58,460 nt of DNA from Lachnospiraceae bacterium (lineage in GTDB: Bacteria > Bacillota > Clostridia > Lachnospirales > Lachnospiraceae), in the NCBI GenBank assembly GCA_022792335.1, contig JAAWAV010000013.1, positions 1 through 58,460 of the forward strand. The letters run 5' to 3'. The notes beneath the pieces are model-generated. The model was not told the origin of the DNA and did not search any database. It saw nothing but the letters and a program-made list of their open reading frames with translations. Made by a program: the position numbers and the translations under genes. Below, piece after piece: positions 15,694 to 24,997 of this stretch (position 1 is its first letter; the number at the start of each line of letters is the position of its first letter).

Positions 15694-18600
15694 ATGGCAA
15701 AGCAGTTTTGGGAAGTTCTCCCCAGTCTCCAGGTTTCGGAAGAAATGCGGGAGCTTCTTTCTTTTGCAACAGTGGAAAAGGTAGCGGCCAGCCGGGACAG
15801 AAGCTCCATTCGGATTTATCTGTGTTCGGAGCGGTTGATCCATAAACGGAATATTTACATACTGGAAGCAAGCATCAAAAAGCAGCTTTTTTCCGGCTAT
15901 GAGACGGAGATAAAGATTCAGGAGCGATACAGGCTATCGGCTCAGTATACGCCGAAACGACTGATGCAAGTATACCGGGACAGCATTCTTCTGGAGCTTA
16001 AGACCTACAGCCTGATTGAGTATAACGTATTTCGAAAGGCGGAATGGGAATTTACAGAACCGGATATTCTGACTCTGGAGGTGGAAAATGATCTTGTTAC
16101 CAAAAGCAGGGTAGACGAGTTAAAGCGGGTGCTGGAAAAGATTTTTAATGAGCGGTGTGGTTTCGGCGTTGAGGTCCGCTACCTGTATAAAGAAGGTACG
16201 CAGGGACAGCATGAGCAGGAAAAGGAGCAGCTTACCAGACGGCAGGCGGCTCAGGTAGTAAAAAATTCTTCCTTTGGTCAGACGGCTGGCCAGAATGGGA
16301 AAGAAACGGGAGGAGATGGTATTCCCGGGGAACCGCTTAAAATACTGGATGAGAAAAAAGAACCGATGAAACGGAACCGGTCAGTGCAGCCGGAGCGTCC
16401 AGCAAAGCCGGCGTTCAAGAAAAACAGCCATTACAGCCGAAAGGTGAAGGTTCATCACGACGATGTGGTGTTCGGATATGATTTTGACGACGGAGACGAA
16501 GTTCCCTTGAATCAGATCATCGGAGAGATGGGAGAAGTGGTGATCTGCGGCCAGGTAATCCGACTGGAGGAACGGGAGCTTCGCAGTGGCAAGAGCATTA
16601 TGATCTTTGACCTGACGGATTTTACGGATACCATCACGGTAAAAATGTTTATCAAGCCGGAAATGCTTTCTGAAGTTCGGGACTTTCTGAAAAAGGGCGC
16701 GTTTTTCAAGGTCAAAGGCGTGACCAATATTGACAAGTTCGACGGAGAACTGACCATCGCTTCTGTAAACGGTATCCGGAAATCCGGGAATCTGACGTCA
16801 AAGAGGCAGGATTTGAGCGAGGTCAAACGGGTAGAGCTTCACTGTCATACAAAGATGAGCGACATGGATGGAGTGTCCGATGTGAAGGATATCATCAAGC
16901 GGGCCAAGGAGTGGGGGATGCCGGCTCTGGCTATTACGGACCATGGATGCGTTCAGGCGTTTCCGGATGCGTTTCATACCTTTTCCGGTTATGGCTATGA
17001 GACCATTAAGACGGATCCGTTCAAAGTGATTTATGGGGTTGAGGGCTATCTGGTGGACGATCTGAAAGAAGTGGTGGTCCGTTCGGAGAATCAGTCTCTG
17101 ATGGATACCTATGTGGTCTTTGATATTGAGACGACAGGCCTCTCTGCCAAAAAGAATAGAATCATTGAAATTGGCGCGGTCAAGGTGGAAAACGGGGAGA
17201 TTACGGACCGGTTTTCAGCCTTTGTAAATCCGAAACTGCCCATTCCTTTTGAGATTGAGAAACTGACCGGAATCAATGATGGCATGGTCATGAAGGAGCC
17301 GCCTATTGAGGAAGTGCTTCCTAAATTCCTGGAATTTTGTCAGAATGCGGTGATGGTAGCTCATAACGCTTCTTTTGACATGAGTTTTATTGAATTTAAC
17401 GCTGCTCTCCTGGGAAGGGAGTATAAACCGACCGTGATAGATACGGTGGCTCTGGCCCGGATTCTTTTGCCGGAACTGAAACGATTTAAACTGGATACGG
17501 TGGCGAAGGCCCTGAATGTTTCTCTGGAAAATCATCACCGGGCGGTGGACGATGCGGAAGCTACGGCGCATATTTTTGTGGAGTTTGTGAAACGACTTCG
17601 GAAAAAACAGGTGGAGAGCCTGGACGGGATCAATGACTTGGGGGCGACTTCTGTGGAAAATATCCGGAAAATGCCGACGTACCATGTGATTCTTCTGGCG
17701 AAAAACGATGTGGGGCGGGTGAATCTGTATCGCCTGGTTTCCATGTCCCATCTGACCTACTTTGCCCGCCGTCCCAGGATTCCAAAAAGTGAGCTGGTGA
17801 AACACCGGGAGGGCCTGATCATCGGCTCTGCCTGCGAGGCAGGGGAGCTGTTTCAGGCGGTCCTCGGGGGCGCTCCTGACGAGGAACTTGCCAGACTGGT
17901 GAAATTTTATGATTATCTGGAAATTCAGCCCACAGGCAACAATGAGTTTATGTTGCGGGAAAAGAAACATGGAATTGAGAGCTGGGAAGATCTGCAAAAT
18001 CTCAATAAGAAGATCATTGAGCTTGGAGAGCAGTTTGGAAAACCGGTGGTAGCTACCTGCGACGTTCATTTTCTAAACCCGGAGGATGAGATTTACCGGA
18101 GGATTATTATGGCGGGACAGGGGTTTGGCGACAGCGATAACCAGGCGCCGCTCTATCTTCGGACCACCGAGGAAATGCTAAAAGAGTTTTCCTATCTGAC
18201 GCCGGAAAAAGCATATGAGGTGGTGGTGGAAAACAGCAATAAGATTGCGGATTTGTGTGAGCGAATCGCTCCTTTAAGGCCGGACAAGTGTCCGCCGGTG
18301 ATTCCCAACTCTGATTCGGATCTTCGGGGGATGTGTTATGAGAAGGCAGAGTCTGTCTATGGAGAAACACTTCCAAAGCCGGTGGAAGAGAGGCTTGAGC
18401 GGGAGCTGCATTCCATTATCACCAACGGTTTTGCCGTTATGTATATCATTGCCCACAAGCTGGTGAAAAAATCCAACGACGACGGGTATTTGGTAGGATC
18501 GAGAGGTTCTGTCGGTTCTTCTTTTGTGGCAACCATGTCGGGGATCACAGAGGTGAACCCTCTTTCGCCTCATTATTATTGTCCGGAATGTCATTATTCC

Positions 18601-20190
18601 GATTTTGAGTCGGAGGAGGTCACGAAGTACAGTGGCGGGGCAGGCTGTGATATGCCGGATAAAACCTGCCCGGTTTGCGGAAAGCCACTTAAAAAAGACG
18701 GCTTTGACATTCCCTTTGAGACGTTTCTGGGCTTTAAGGGGGACAAGGAGCCGGATATTGATTTGAATTTTTCCGGAGAATATCAGTCGAAAGCTCATAC
18801 TTATACGGAAGTGATTTTTGGGAAGGGACACACCTTCAAGGCAGGAACCATCGGCACCCTGGCCGACAAGACGGCTTATGGCTATGTGAAAAAATATTTT
18901 GAAGAACGAGGAACCAGAAAGCGGAATGCGGAGATCAACCGGATTGTTCAAGGATGCGTCGGCGTGCGGCGGACCACGGGCCAGCATCCCGGCGGGATTG
19001 TGGTTATGCCTCACGGAGAAGAGATTCATTCGTTTACTCCGATTCAGCATCCGGCCAACGACATGACCTCCGATATTGTCACCACTCATTTTGATTATCA
19101 TTCCATTGATCATAATCTGCTGAAACTGGATATTCTGGGACACGACGATCCGACCATGATCCGTATGCTGGAGGATTTGACGGGCTTAAACGCCAGAGAG
19201 ATTCCACTGGATTCCAAAGAGGTCATGAGCCTGTTCCAGAATACGTCGGCCCTGAATATTAATCCGGAGGATATCGGCGGCTGTAAGTTGGGGGCCCTGG
19301 GAATACCGGAGTTTGGCACAGACTTTGCCATGCAGATGTTGATAGACGCGAAACCCACCTGTTTTTCCGATTTGGTCCGGATCGCGGGGCTGGCTCATGG
19401 AACGGACGTGTGGCTGGGGAATGCCCAGGATCTGATTTTGAGCGGTCAGGCTACCATTCAGACAGCCATCTGTACCCGCGACGATATTATGATTTATCTG
19501 ATCAACATGGGCATGGATAAAAGCCTTTCTTTTACCATTATGGAGTCGGTTCGGAAAGGGAAGGGGCTAAAGCCGGAATGGGAGACATCCATGCGGGAAG
19601 CGAATGTGCCGGAGTGGTACATTAATTCCTGTAAAAAAATCAAATATATGTTTCCGAAGGCCCATGCGGCGGCCTACGTGATGATGGCATGGCGGATTGC
19701 TTACTGTAAAGTTTTTTATCCACTGGCTTATTACGCTTCCTTTTTCAGCATTCGGGCGTCAGGTTTTTCTTATGAACTGATGTGCCAGGGGCGGGATCGG
19801 CTGGAATATCACCTCCAGGACTATAAAAATCGTTCCGACAGTCTGTCCCAGAAGGAACAGGGAACGCTCCGGGATATGCGGATCGTCCAGGAGATGTATG
19901 CCCGAGGGTTTGAGTTTATGCCTCTTGATATTTACCGGGCGAAGGCCGACCGGTTCCAGATCATCGACGGAAAGCTGATGCCATCCTTAAGCTCCATTGA
20001 CGGACTGGGCGGAAAGGCGGCGGAGGCTGTCGTAGAGGCGGTAGGGGCAGGAGAACATTTCCTATCCCTGGAAGATTTCTGGCAGAAAACCAAGGTGCCC
20101 AAGGGGACGATTGATCTGATGGCGGATATGGGGATTTTTGGAGATTTGCCAAAAACCAATCAGATTTCGTTGTTTGACCTGGCGCTATAA
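15694..20190 (+). CDS. polC: DNA polymerase III subunit alpha, PolC type
   Basis: The replicative polymerase of low-GC Gram-positives, 1498 aa. Order: N-terminal domain (1-220), a poorly conserved linker, OB-fold (about 255-375), PHP domain starting ELHCHTKMSDMDG (about 380), DEDDh 3'-5' exonuclease inserted into PHP with FDIETTGLSAKKN (about 475) and HRAVDDAEAT, then the C-family polymerase core with PDIDLNFSGEYQ (about 1020; catalytic Asp residues) and FPKAHAAAYVMMAWRIAY, and a C-terminal HhH region. A zinc-type cluster CPECHYSDFE ... CPVCGKPL lies before the core. AGGAAGGGG precedes the ATG. Length is normal. The proofreading domain is complete. Confidence 0.97.
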   Translation: MAKQFWEVLPSLQVSEEMRELLSFATVEKVAASRDRSSIRIYLCSERLIHKRNIYILEASIKKQLFSGYETEIKIQERYRLSAQYTPKRLMQVYRDSILLELKTYSLIEYNVFRKAEWEFTEPDILTLEVENDLVTKSRVDELKRVLEKIFNERCGFGVEVRYLYKEGTQGQHEQEKEQLTRRQAAQVVKNSSFGQTAGQNGKETGGDGIPGEPLKILDEKKEPMKRNRSVQPERPAKPAFKKNSHYSRKVKVHHDDVVFGYDFDDGDEVPLNQIIGEMGEVVICGQVIRLEERELRSGKSIMIFDLTDFTDTITVKMFIKPEMLSEVRDFLKKGAFFKVKGVTNIDKFDGELTIASVNGIRKSGNLTSKRQDLSEVKRVELHCHTKMSDMDGVSDVKDIIKRAKEWGMPALAITDHGCVQAFPDAFHTFSGYGYETIKTDPFKVIYGVEGYLVDDLKEVVVRSENQSLMDTYVVFDIETTGLSAKKNRIIEIGAVKVENGEITDRFSAFVNPKLPIPFEIEKLTGINDGMVMKEPPIEEVLPKFLEFCQNAVMVAHNASFDMSFIEFNAALLGREYKPTVIDTVALARILLPELKRFKLDTVAKALNVSLENHHRAVDDAEATAHIFVEFVKRLRKKQVESLDGINDLGATSVENIRKMPTYHVILLAKNDVGRVNLYRLVSMSHLTYFARRPRIPKSELVKHREGLIIGSACEAGELFQAVLGGAPDEELARLVKFYDYLEIQPTGNNEFMLREKKHGIESWEDLQNLNKKIIELGEQFGKPVVATCDVHFLNPEDEIYRRIIMAGQGFGDSDNQAPLYLRTTEEMLKEFSYLTPEKAYEVVVENSNKIADLCERIAPLRPDKCPPVIPNSDSDLRGMCYEKAESVYGETLPKPVEERLERELHSIITNGFAVMYIIAHKLVKKSNDDGYLVGSRGSVGSSFVATMSGITEVNPLSPHYYCPECHYSDFESEEVTKYSGGAGCDMPDKTCPVCGKPLKKDGFDIPFETFLGFKGDKEPDIDLNFSGEYQSKAHTYTEVIFGKGHTFKAGTIGTLADKTAYGYVKKYFEERGTRKRNAEINRIVQGCVGVRRTTGQHPGGIVVMPHGEEIHSFTPIQHPANDMTSDIVTTHFDYHSIDHNLLKLDILGHDDPTMIRMLEDLTGLNAREIPLDSKEVMSLFQNTSALNINPEDIGGCKLGALGIPEFGTDFAMQMLIDAKPTCFSDLVRIAGLAHGTDVWLGNAQDLILSGQATIQTAICTRDDIMIYLINMGMDKSLSFTIMESVRKGKGLKPEWETSMREANVPEWYINSCKKIKYMFPKAHAAAYVMMAWRIAYCKVFYPLAYYASFFSIRASGFSYELMCQGRDRLEYHLQDYKNRSDSLSQKEQGTLRDMRIVQEMYARGFEFMPLDIYRAKADRFQIIDGKLMPSLSSIDGLGGKAAEAVVEAVGAGEHFLSLEDFWQKTKVPKGTIDLMADMGIFGDLPKTNQISLFDLAL

Positions 20191-20313
20191 ATTGTGATAA
20201 AATGGAAGCGATATCCTTGGCTGGCAAGGACACACACTCTTCACCGACCATGTATGCTCTTGTCAACTGACGATATGATAAAAATAGAAATGGAGAAAGG
20301 ACCGGGAAGAAAG

Positions 20314-20622
20314 ATGGATTGTGGAAAGGAATGTGCAAACTGCGGGAAGATGAAACATCGTGATGAGAAAGAATATAAGGATTTAGTCCATCGTCTGAAC
20401 CGGGTGGAGGGACAGATTCGAGGAATCCGAGCCATGGTAGAGGAGGACCGTTACTGTGTGGATATCTTGACCCAGGTCCAGGCAGTAAGTTCTGCCCTGA
20501 ATGCTTTCAGCCGTACCCTTCTGTCCAATCATATCAAAACTTGCGTGGTGGAAGATATCCGGGAAGGTAAGGAAGAATCGGTAGACGAGCTTTGCAGGAC
20601 CATTCAGCGGCTGATGAAATAA
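20314..20622 (+). CDS. CsoR/FrmR family metal-sensing repressor
   Basis: A 102-aa all-helical repressor (DUF156). The core HRLNRVEGQIRGIRAMVEED is typical. The Cu(I)-type ligand set is present: Cys in RYCVDIL, His in SNHIKTC and Cys in the same HIKTC motif, as in CsoR. Extra cysteines near the N-terminus (CGKECANCGKM) are unusual and might add a metal site. No copper pump or chaperone is adjacent, so the target is elsewhere or the sensed signal differs (persulfide, formaldehyde). I choose the ATG at 20314; an ATG at 20290 is in frame and possible. It is separated from polC by 123 bases. Confidence 0.88.
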   Translation: MDCGKECANCGKMKHRDEKEYKDLVHRLNRVEGQIRGIRAMVEEDRYCVDILTQVQAVSSALNAFSRTLLSNHIKTCVVEDIREGKEESVDELCRTIQRLMK

Positions 20623-20693
20623 AGACATGGAGCCGGACAGAAAAACAGAAACAGTGCTTCCCAAATTTTTTTGAGGAAATTTTAAAAATTTTC

Positions 20694-20722
20694 TTGACAA
20701 TTGGTGAAATTTAGGATATACT
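20694..20722 (+). promoter_or_regulatory. consensus promoter for tRNA-Pro/tRNA-Glu
   Basis: TTGACA, 17 bases, TATACT, ending 11 bases before tRNA-Pro. This is a near-perfect sigma-A promoter, as expected for a stable RNA. Confidence 0.85.
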
Positions 20723-20733
20723 TACGGAGGTAT

Positions 20734-20807
20734 CGAGGCGTGGCTCAGTTTGGTAGAGCGCCGTGTTCGGGACGCGGAGGCCGCAAGTTCGAATCTTGTC
20801 GCCTCGA
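20734..20807 (+). tRNA. tRNA-Pro (anticodon CGG)
   Basis: The cloverleaf is complete: acceptor CGAGGCG/CGCCTCG, D-stem GCTC/GAGC, anticodon stem CCGTG/CGCGG with loop TTCGGGA (anticodon CGG, reads CCG), and T-arm GCAAG-TTCGAAT-CTTGT. CCA is not encoded. It is transcribed with tRNA-Glu from the promoter just upstream. Confidence 0.95.
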
Positions 20808-20836
20808 TTATCCCTCTCATAGTAGATACAAGATAT

Positions 20837-20908
20837 GGCCTGTTGGTCAAGGGGTTAAGACGCCGCCCTCTCACGGCGGAAACAGGGGTTCGATTCCCCT
20901 ACAGGCTA
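20837..20908 (+). tRNA. tRNA-Glu (anticodon CTC)
   Basis: Acceptor GGCCTGT/ACAGGCT (first pair G-U), D-arm GTC/GAC, anticodon stem CCGCC/GGCGG with loop CTCTCAC (anticodon CTC, reads GAG), and T-loop TTCGATT. CCA is not encoded. It follows tRNA-Pro by 29 bases. Confidence 0.95.
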
Positions 20909-20913
20909 GGTGA

Positions 20914-20955
20914 GAAAGATTCGTGGACAATTTGTTTACGAATCTTTTTCTTTTC
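20914..20955 (+). terminator. intrinsic terminator of the tRNA-Pro/Glu unit
   Basis: AAAGATTCGT (20915-20924) pairs with ACGAATCTTT (20938-20947), followed by TTCTTTT. Confidence 0.85.
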
Positions 20956-21004
20956 CCTACAAAGTCTGACGGAACCAATAGGAGAAAAAAATTAATTTTA
21001 CTAC

Positions 21005-21032
21005 TTGACTATTTTGAGGAAGATGTTAAAAT
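21005..21032 (+). promoter_or_regulatory. promoter of tRNA-Val
   Basis: TTGACT, 16 bases, TAAAAT, ending ten bases before the tRNA. Confidence 0.7.
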
Positions 21033-21042
21033 AAAGAGGTAC

Positions 21043-21116
21043 GGAAGCATAGCTCAGCTGGGATGAGCGTTCGCCTCACACGCGAGAGGTCATGGGTTCG
21101 AGCCCCATTGCTTCCA
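21043..21116 (+). tRNA. tRNA-Val (anticodon CAC)
   Basis: Acceptor GGAAGCA/TGCTTCC, D-stem GCTC/GAGC, anticodon stem TTCGC/GCGAG with loop CTCACAC (anticodon CAC, reads GTG), and T-arm TGGG-TTCGAGC-CCCA. No encoded CCA. It has its own promoter and terminator. Confidence 0.95.
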
Positions 21117-21125
21117 CTTTCAAGG

Positions 21126-21168
21126 AAAGCCGGAGCGGCTGGAGTATCCAGTCAGTTCCGGCTTTTTG
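21126..21168 (+). terminator. intrinsic terminator after tRNA-Val
   Basis: AAAGCCGGA (21126-21134) pairs with TCCGGCTTT (21157-21165), with an inner CTGGA/TCCAG stem and a T run. Confidence 0.85.
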
Positions 21169-21308
21169 TCGGGTGGACAAGAAAGTACGGGTTATATGTG
21201 GGTCTGCCGCTTACGCACAACGAAACCTTTTCTGTCAGATTTAGACAGAAAAGGATAGAATACGGGAGCGGTGAAATAAATGAAAGAAAACAGGAAAGGG
21301 GAGAAATC

Positions 21309-23537
21309 ATGAGTATTGTATATCATGAGAGCAGCAAAATATTTCATTTATATAATGAAACTGTCAGTTATCTTATGATGGTTATGAAGAACGGTCATCT
21401 GGGACAGCTTTATTATGGAAAGAGGATTCGAGATAAAGAGGATTTTTCTTATTTCCTGGAGACCTGCGAACGTCCGATGACATCTTGCGTCTATGATGAT
21501 GACCGGACTTTTTCTCTGGAACATATTCGACAGGAATACCCGGTATTCGGTACAACAGACTATCGACAGCCGGCGGTGGAGATCCGCCAGGAGAACGGAA
21601 GTAGAATTTCAGATTTTCAATATTGTAGTTATCGGATCGAGAAGGGAAAGCCGAAACTATCCGGGCTTCCGGCTACTTATACGGAGGACGAGAACGAAGC
21701 AGAGACGCTGAAAGTCCTTCTGGAAGATGCGGTGACGAACGTACAGGCAGAGCTTTCTTATACGATATTTGAAAAATACGGAGCCCTGGCCCGGAGTGTA
21801 CGGTTTTTCAACGGAGGAGAGCGACCGGTACGCCTATCCCGAGCAATGAGCCTTTCCCTGGATCTGCCGGACAGCGGCTATGTGTGGCAGCAGCTTTCCG
21901 GCTGCTGGGCCAGAGAATGCCATATTCATAATCGAAGCCTGGAACCTGGAATCCAGTCTGTCGGAAGTATGAGAGGAAATTCTTCCCATGAACATAATCC
22001 GTTTCTGGTGTTAAAACGCCCTTCAACGGATGAAAGACAGGGAGAGGCGATTGGGCTCTCCCTGGTTTACAGTGGAAATTTCCGGATTCAGGCGGAGGTG
22101 GATGCTCATGATACGCTTCGGGTAATGGCAGGAATCGATCCAGAAACCTTTGAATGGAAATTGGAAGAAGGGGAGTCCTTTCAGACGCCGGAAGCAGTGA
22201 TGCTCTATACAGATCGGGGATTAAACCACCTGAGCCAGAGCTTTCATAAGCTGTACCGGACCCGTCTGGCCAGAGGATACTGGAGGGATCGGGCGCGGCC
22301 GATCTTAAATAACAACTGGGAAGCTACTTATTTTGATTTCACAGAGGAACGATTGCTCAAGATAGCCTCCGGGGCAAAGGCGTGCGGCGTGGAGCTCTTT
22401 GTACTGGACGACGGCTGGTTTGGCGAGCGAAGCAGCGACCGGGCAGGGCTTGGAGACTGGAAGGCCAATAAAAATCGACTTCCAGGAGGAATCACTTCTT
22501 TGGCAGATAAGATAGAGGCTCTCGGGTTAAAGTTTGGCCTCTGGTTTGAGCCGGAGATGGTCAACAGGGATTCGGATTTTTACAGGAGCCATCCGGACTG
22601 GATTCTGGCCACACCGGACCGTCATAAATCTCAGGGGAGATATCAGTATGTTCTGGATTTTTCCAGGAAGGAAGTGGTAGAAGCCGTTTATGAGCAAATG
22701 GCGAAGCTTTTGAGGGAAGCGAAGATTTCCTATATTAAATGGGATATGAACAGAAGTATTACGGAGTGCTATTCTCCAGCCTGGCCCGCAGACCGGCAGG
22801 GGGAGATTTATCATCGGTATATTCTGGGGGTTTATGCTCTGTATGAACGTCTGACGGAAGAATTTCCCAAAGTACTTTTTGAATCTTGCGCCAGCGGCGG
22901 CGGACGGTTCGATCCGGGGATGCTTTTTTATGCGCCCCAGGGGTGGCTCAGCGATAACAGCGATGCAATGGAACGGCTGAAGATCCAGTACGGCGCCTCT
23001 CTGTGTTATCCTATAAGCAGTATGGGAACCCATGTATCTGCGACGCCCAATCACCAGGTTTACCGGAATACGCCTTTGCATACCAGGGGCAACGTAGCTT
23101 ATTTCGGCACCTTCGGTTATGAACTGGATTTAAACGGGCTGTCGGAGGAAGAGCGGCAGGAAGTAAAAGAACAGATTGCTTTTATGAAAAACTACCGGGA
23201 AGTTCTACAGTTTGGAACTTTCTATCGCCTCAAAAGTCCCTTTGAGGGGAATGAAGCTGCCTGGATGGTGGTCAGCAACGACAAAAAGACAGCGTTGGTA
23301 GGCTGGTATCGGATTTTAAACGATGTCAACGGGAGATATACGAGGCTGCGTCTTTCCGGGCTGGAGCCTGAGGTTTGCTATCGCAATGTGCGGACAGGAA
23401 CCTGTCATTTTGGAGATGAGCTAATGTATGCAGGACTAATCACCAGCGACGAAACGGCTGGGCAGGTATCTGCCGGTGCAAAGCCCTGTGCAGATTTTGA
23501 ATCCAGGATATACGTGCTGGAGGGAATCGAGCCATGA
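21309..23537 (+). CDS. alpha-galactosidase, GH36 family
   Basis: A 742-aa cytosolic hydrolase that removes terminal alpha-galactose from raffinose-type sugars and galactomannan fragments. Layout: N-terminal beta-supersandwich (about residues 1-325), a TIM barrel (about 330-650) and a C-terminal beta domain. Visible landmarks are RPILNNNWEATYFDF, LFVLDDGWFGER, the nucleophile in YIKWDMNRSI (Asp about 479) and the acid/base in GWLSDNSDAMER (Asp about 549). These positions agree with tetrameric GH36 enzymes such as AgaN. No signal peptide. I start at 21309 after GGAAAGGGGAGAAATC; the longer open frame runs into tRNA-Val. A membrane protein overlaps its end by four bases. Confidence 0.95.
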   Translation: MSIVYHESSKIFHLYNETVSYLMMVMKNGHLGQLYYGKRIRDKEDFSYFLETCERPMTSCVYDDDRTFSLEHIRQEYPVFGTTDYRQPAVEIRQENGSRISDFQYCSYRIEKGKPKLSGLPATYTEDENEAETLKVLLEDAVTNVQAELSYTIFEKYGALARSVRFFNGGERPVRLSRAMSLSLDLPDSGYVWQQLSGCWARECHIHNRSLEPGIQSVGSMRGNSSHEHNPFLVLKRPSTDERQGEAIGLSLVYSGNFRIQAEVDAHDTLRVMAGIDPETFEWKLEEGESFQTPEAVMLYTDRGLNHLSQSFHKLYRTRLARGYWRDRARPILNNNWEATYFDFTEERLLKIASGAKACGVELFVLDDGWFGERSSDRAGLGDWKANKNRLPGGITSLADKIEALGLKFGLWFEPEMVNRDSDFYRSHPDWILATPDRHKSQGRYQYVLDFSRKEVVEAVYEQMAKLLREAKISYIKWDMNRSITECYSPAWPADRQGEIYHRYILGVYALYERLTEEFPKVLFESCASGGGRFDPGMLFYAPQGWLSDNSDAMERLKIQYGASLCYPISSMGTHVSATPNHQVYRNTPLHTRGNVAYFGTFGYELDLNGLSEEERQEVKEQIAFMKNYREVLQFGTFYRLKSPFEGNEAAWMVVSNDKKTALVGWYRILNDVNGRYTRLRLSGLEPEVCYRNVRTGTCHFGDELMYAGLITSDETAGQVSAGAKPCADFESRIYVLEGIEP

Positions 23538-24181
23538 AAGAAGAGACACACTATGATATGAAACGAATTTTATTGATGTTTGCAGGGATCTTTCTGATTG
23601 GAATGTGTGTGGCGTCCTATCGTATGAGCGGTTTTGGGGTCGATGCCTTTTCCTGCATGAATCTGGGAGTCAGCGGTTTTCTTCATATGTCTTTTGGAAC
23701 CTGGCAGTTGCTGATCAACGCAGTATTACTGATAATTGTTTGGTTTACAGTGAGATATTGTATTGGTCTTGGAACCATTGTCAATATGGTTTTTGTAGGA
23801 TATACGGCTGATTTTCTCTGCTGGCTGTTTGTAGAACAGATAGGCTTGTCTGCAACTGTACCGGTCAGAATCGTACTTCTGCTTATGGGAACGCTGTTTG
23901 CTTCTCTGGGATGTGCCTGTTATATGATTGCACAGATGGGGATTGCCCCTTATGACAGCGTGACTTTTATTATTGTAAAATATACAAGAGAGAAACTTCC
24001 ATTTCGTTTTGCAAGGATGTTATCCGATTTTGTAACCATTTTGCTCGGAGTTTCTTTTTGTATGATGGCCGGAAACAGAGTATGGGAGATTCTTGGTCTT
24101 GGCACGGTGGTGAACGCTTTCTGTAATGGTCCGCTGATTCAGTTTTTCCGCGATCGGATTGAAGCCATACTTAAAAAGTAA
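23534..24181 (+). CDS. YczE/YitT-like integral membrane protein
   Basis: A 215-aa protein with five or six hydrophobic segments and the YczE-type signature: IGMCVASYRMSGFGVDAFSC near the N-terminus and MIAQMGIAPYDSVTFIIVKY in the second half, an apparent internal repeat. Function in the family is unknown; some members are linked to drug or antibiotic export. Its ATG overlaps the alpha-galactosidase stop (ATGA), so the genes are translationally coupled, but a direct link to sugar use is not evident because the family is not a known sugar porter. Confidence 0.82.
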   Translation: MKEETHYDMKRILLMFAGIFLIGMCVASYRMSGFGVDAFSCMNLGVSGFLHMSFGTWQLLINAVLLIIVWFTVRYCIGLGTIVNMVFVGYTADFLCWLFVEQIGLSATVPVRIVLLLMGTLFASLGCACYMIAQMGIAPYDSVTFIIVKYTREKLPFRFARMLSDFVTILLGVSFCMMAGNRVWEILGLGTVVNAFCNGPLIQFFRDRIEAILKK

Positions 24182-24305
24182 ATAAAACAGTCAGATCTGA
24201 AAACTGTTCGGGCATTCCCAGACTCTGCGCTGGCTCGTGCCGCTTCTCGGGTCCTCGCTGTTGTCTGTAAAAAACTATGGAAAAAACTTTTGCAAATAAA
24301 AAAGC

Positions 24306-24334
24306 TTGCAATCTCTGGAAAAGTATGCTATCAT
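24306..24334 (+). promoter_or_regulatory. promoter of the rimP-nusA-infB operon
   Basis: TTGCAA, 17 bases, TATCAT. A start near 24341 leaves a leader of about 100 bases before rimP. It is the only good promoter I see upstream of the eight closely spaced genes that follow. Confidence 0.6.
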
Positions 24335-24442
24335 TAATACGATAAAAATAAGACAGGATGATGAAGAGTGGGCAGAGGTCCACTCTTTCTTTTGTGCGAA
24401 GCGCATAGAAGATATAAGGAGAGTAAAGAGAGGAGCCAGGTC

Positions 24443-24913
24443 ATGCTGACGCGGAGAGAGGACATTGAAAAGCGGACGGAAGAGCTTCTGCTTCCGATTA
24501 TTGAGGCTCACCAGTTTGAGCTGGTTGACGTGGAGTTTGTCAGAGAAGGCGGAAACCGTTATCTGAGAGCATACATTGATAAGCCGGGGGGAATCGCAGT
24601 AGACGACTGTGAAACAGTTAGCCGGGCCTTAAGCGATCTCTTGGACCGGGAAGATTATATTGCCGACAGCTACATTCTGGAAGTCAGCTCTCCGGGACTG
24701 GGAAGGCCTCTGAAAAAAGAGAAGGATTTCGTCAGGAGCATGGGAGAAGAGGTGGAGGTTCGTCTATATCGTCCGAGGAATCATGTAAAAGAATTTCGCG
24801 GAGTGCTTTCCGGTTATGAGGACGCAAGAGTGACCATTGAGACGGAGGACGGGGAGTGCCTGACCTTTGAAAAGGAGGAAATCGCCCTGATCCGGTTGGC
24901 TTTTGATTTCTGA
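24443..24913 (+). CDS. rimP: ribosome maturation factor RimP
   Basis: A 156-aa factor needed for 30S subunit maturation. The N-terminal domain (about residues 1-85) shows FELVDVEFVREGGNRYLRAY, then IDKPGGIAVDDCETVSRALS; SYILEVSSPGLGRPLKKEKD leads into the C-terminal SH3-like domain. Length is normal. Start chosen at the ATG after GAGGAGCCAGGTC, 75 bases inside a longer open frame. It opens the conserved operon rimP-nusA-ylxR-ylxQ-infB-rbfA. Confidence 0.95.
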   Translation: MLTRREDIEKRTEELLLPIIEAHQFELVDVEFVREGGNRYLRAYIDKPGGIAVDDCETVSRALSDLLDREDYIADSYILEVSSPGLGRPLKKEKDFVRSMGEEVEVRLYRPRNHVKEFRGVLSGYEDARVTIETEDGECLTFEKEEIALIRLAFDF

Positions 24914-24997
24914 GTTTCACCAGAGAAATGAAAAACGGACAGTTAATGATAGAAAGAACACGTCCCGGAAGGGGAGCGAAGAGGAGGAAACGAAAAA

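Noticed and set aside
17215-18069. 284-codon minus ORF inside polC
   Set aside because: Antisense of the exonuclease and polymerase region; no start signal and no recognisable domain.
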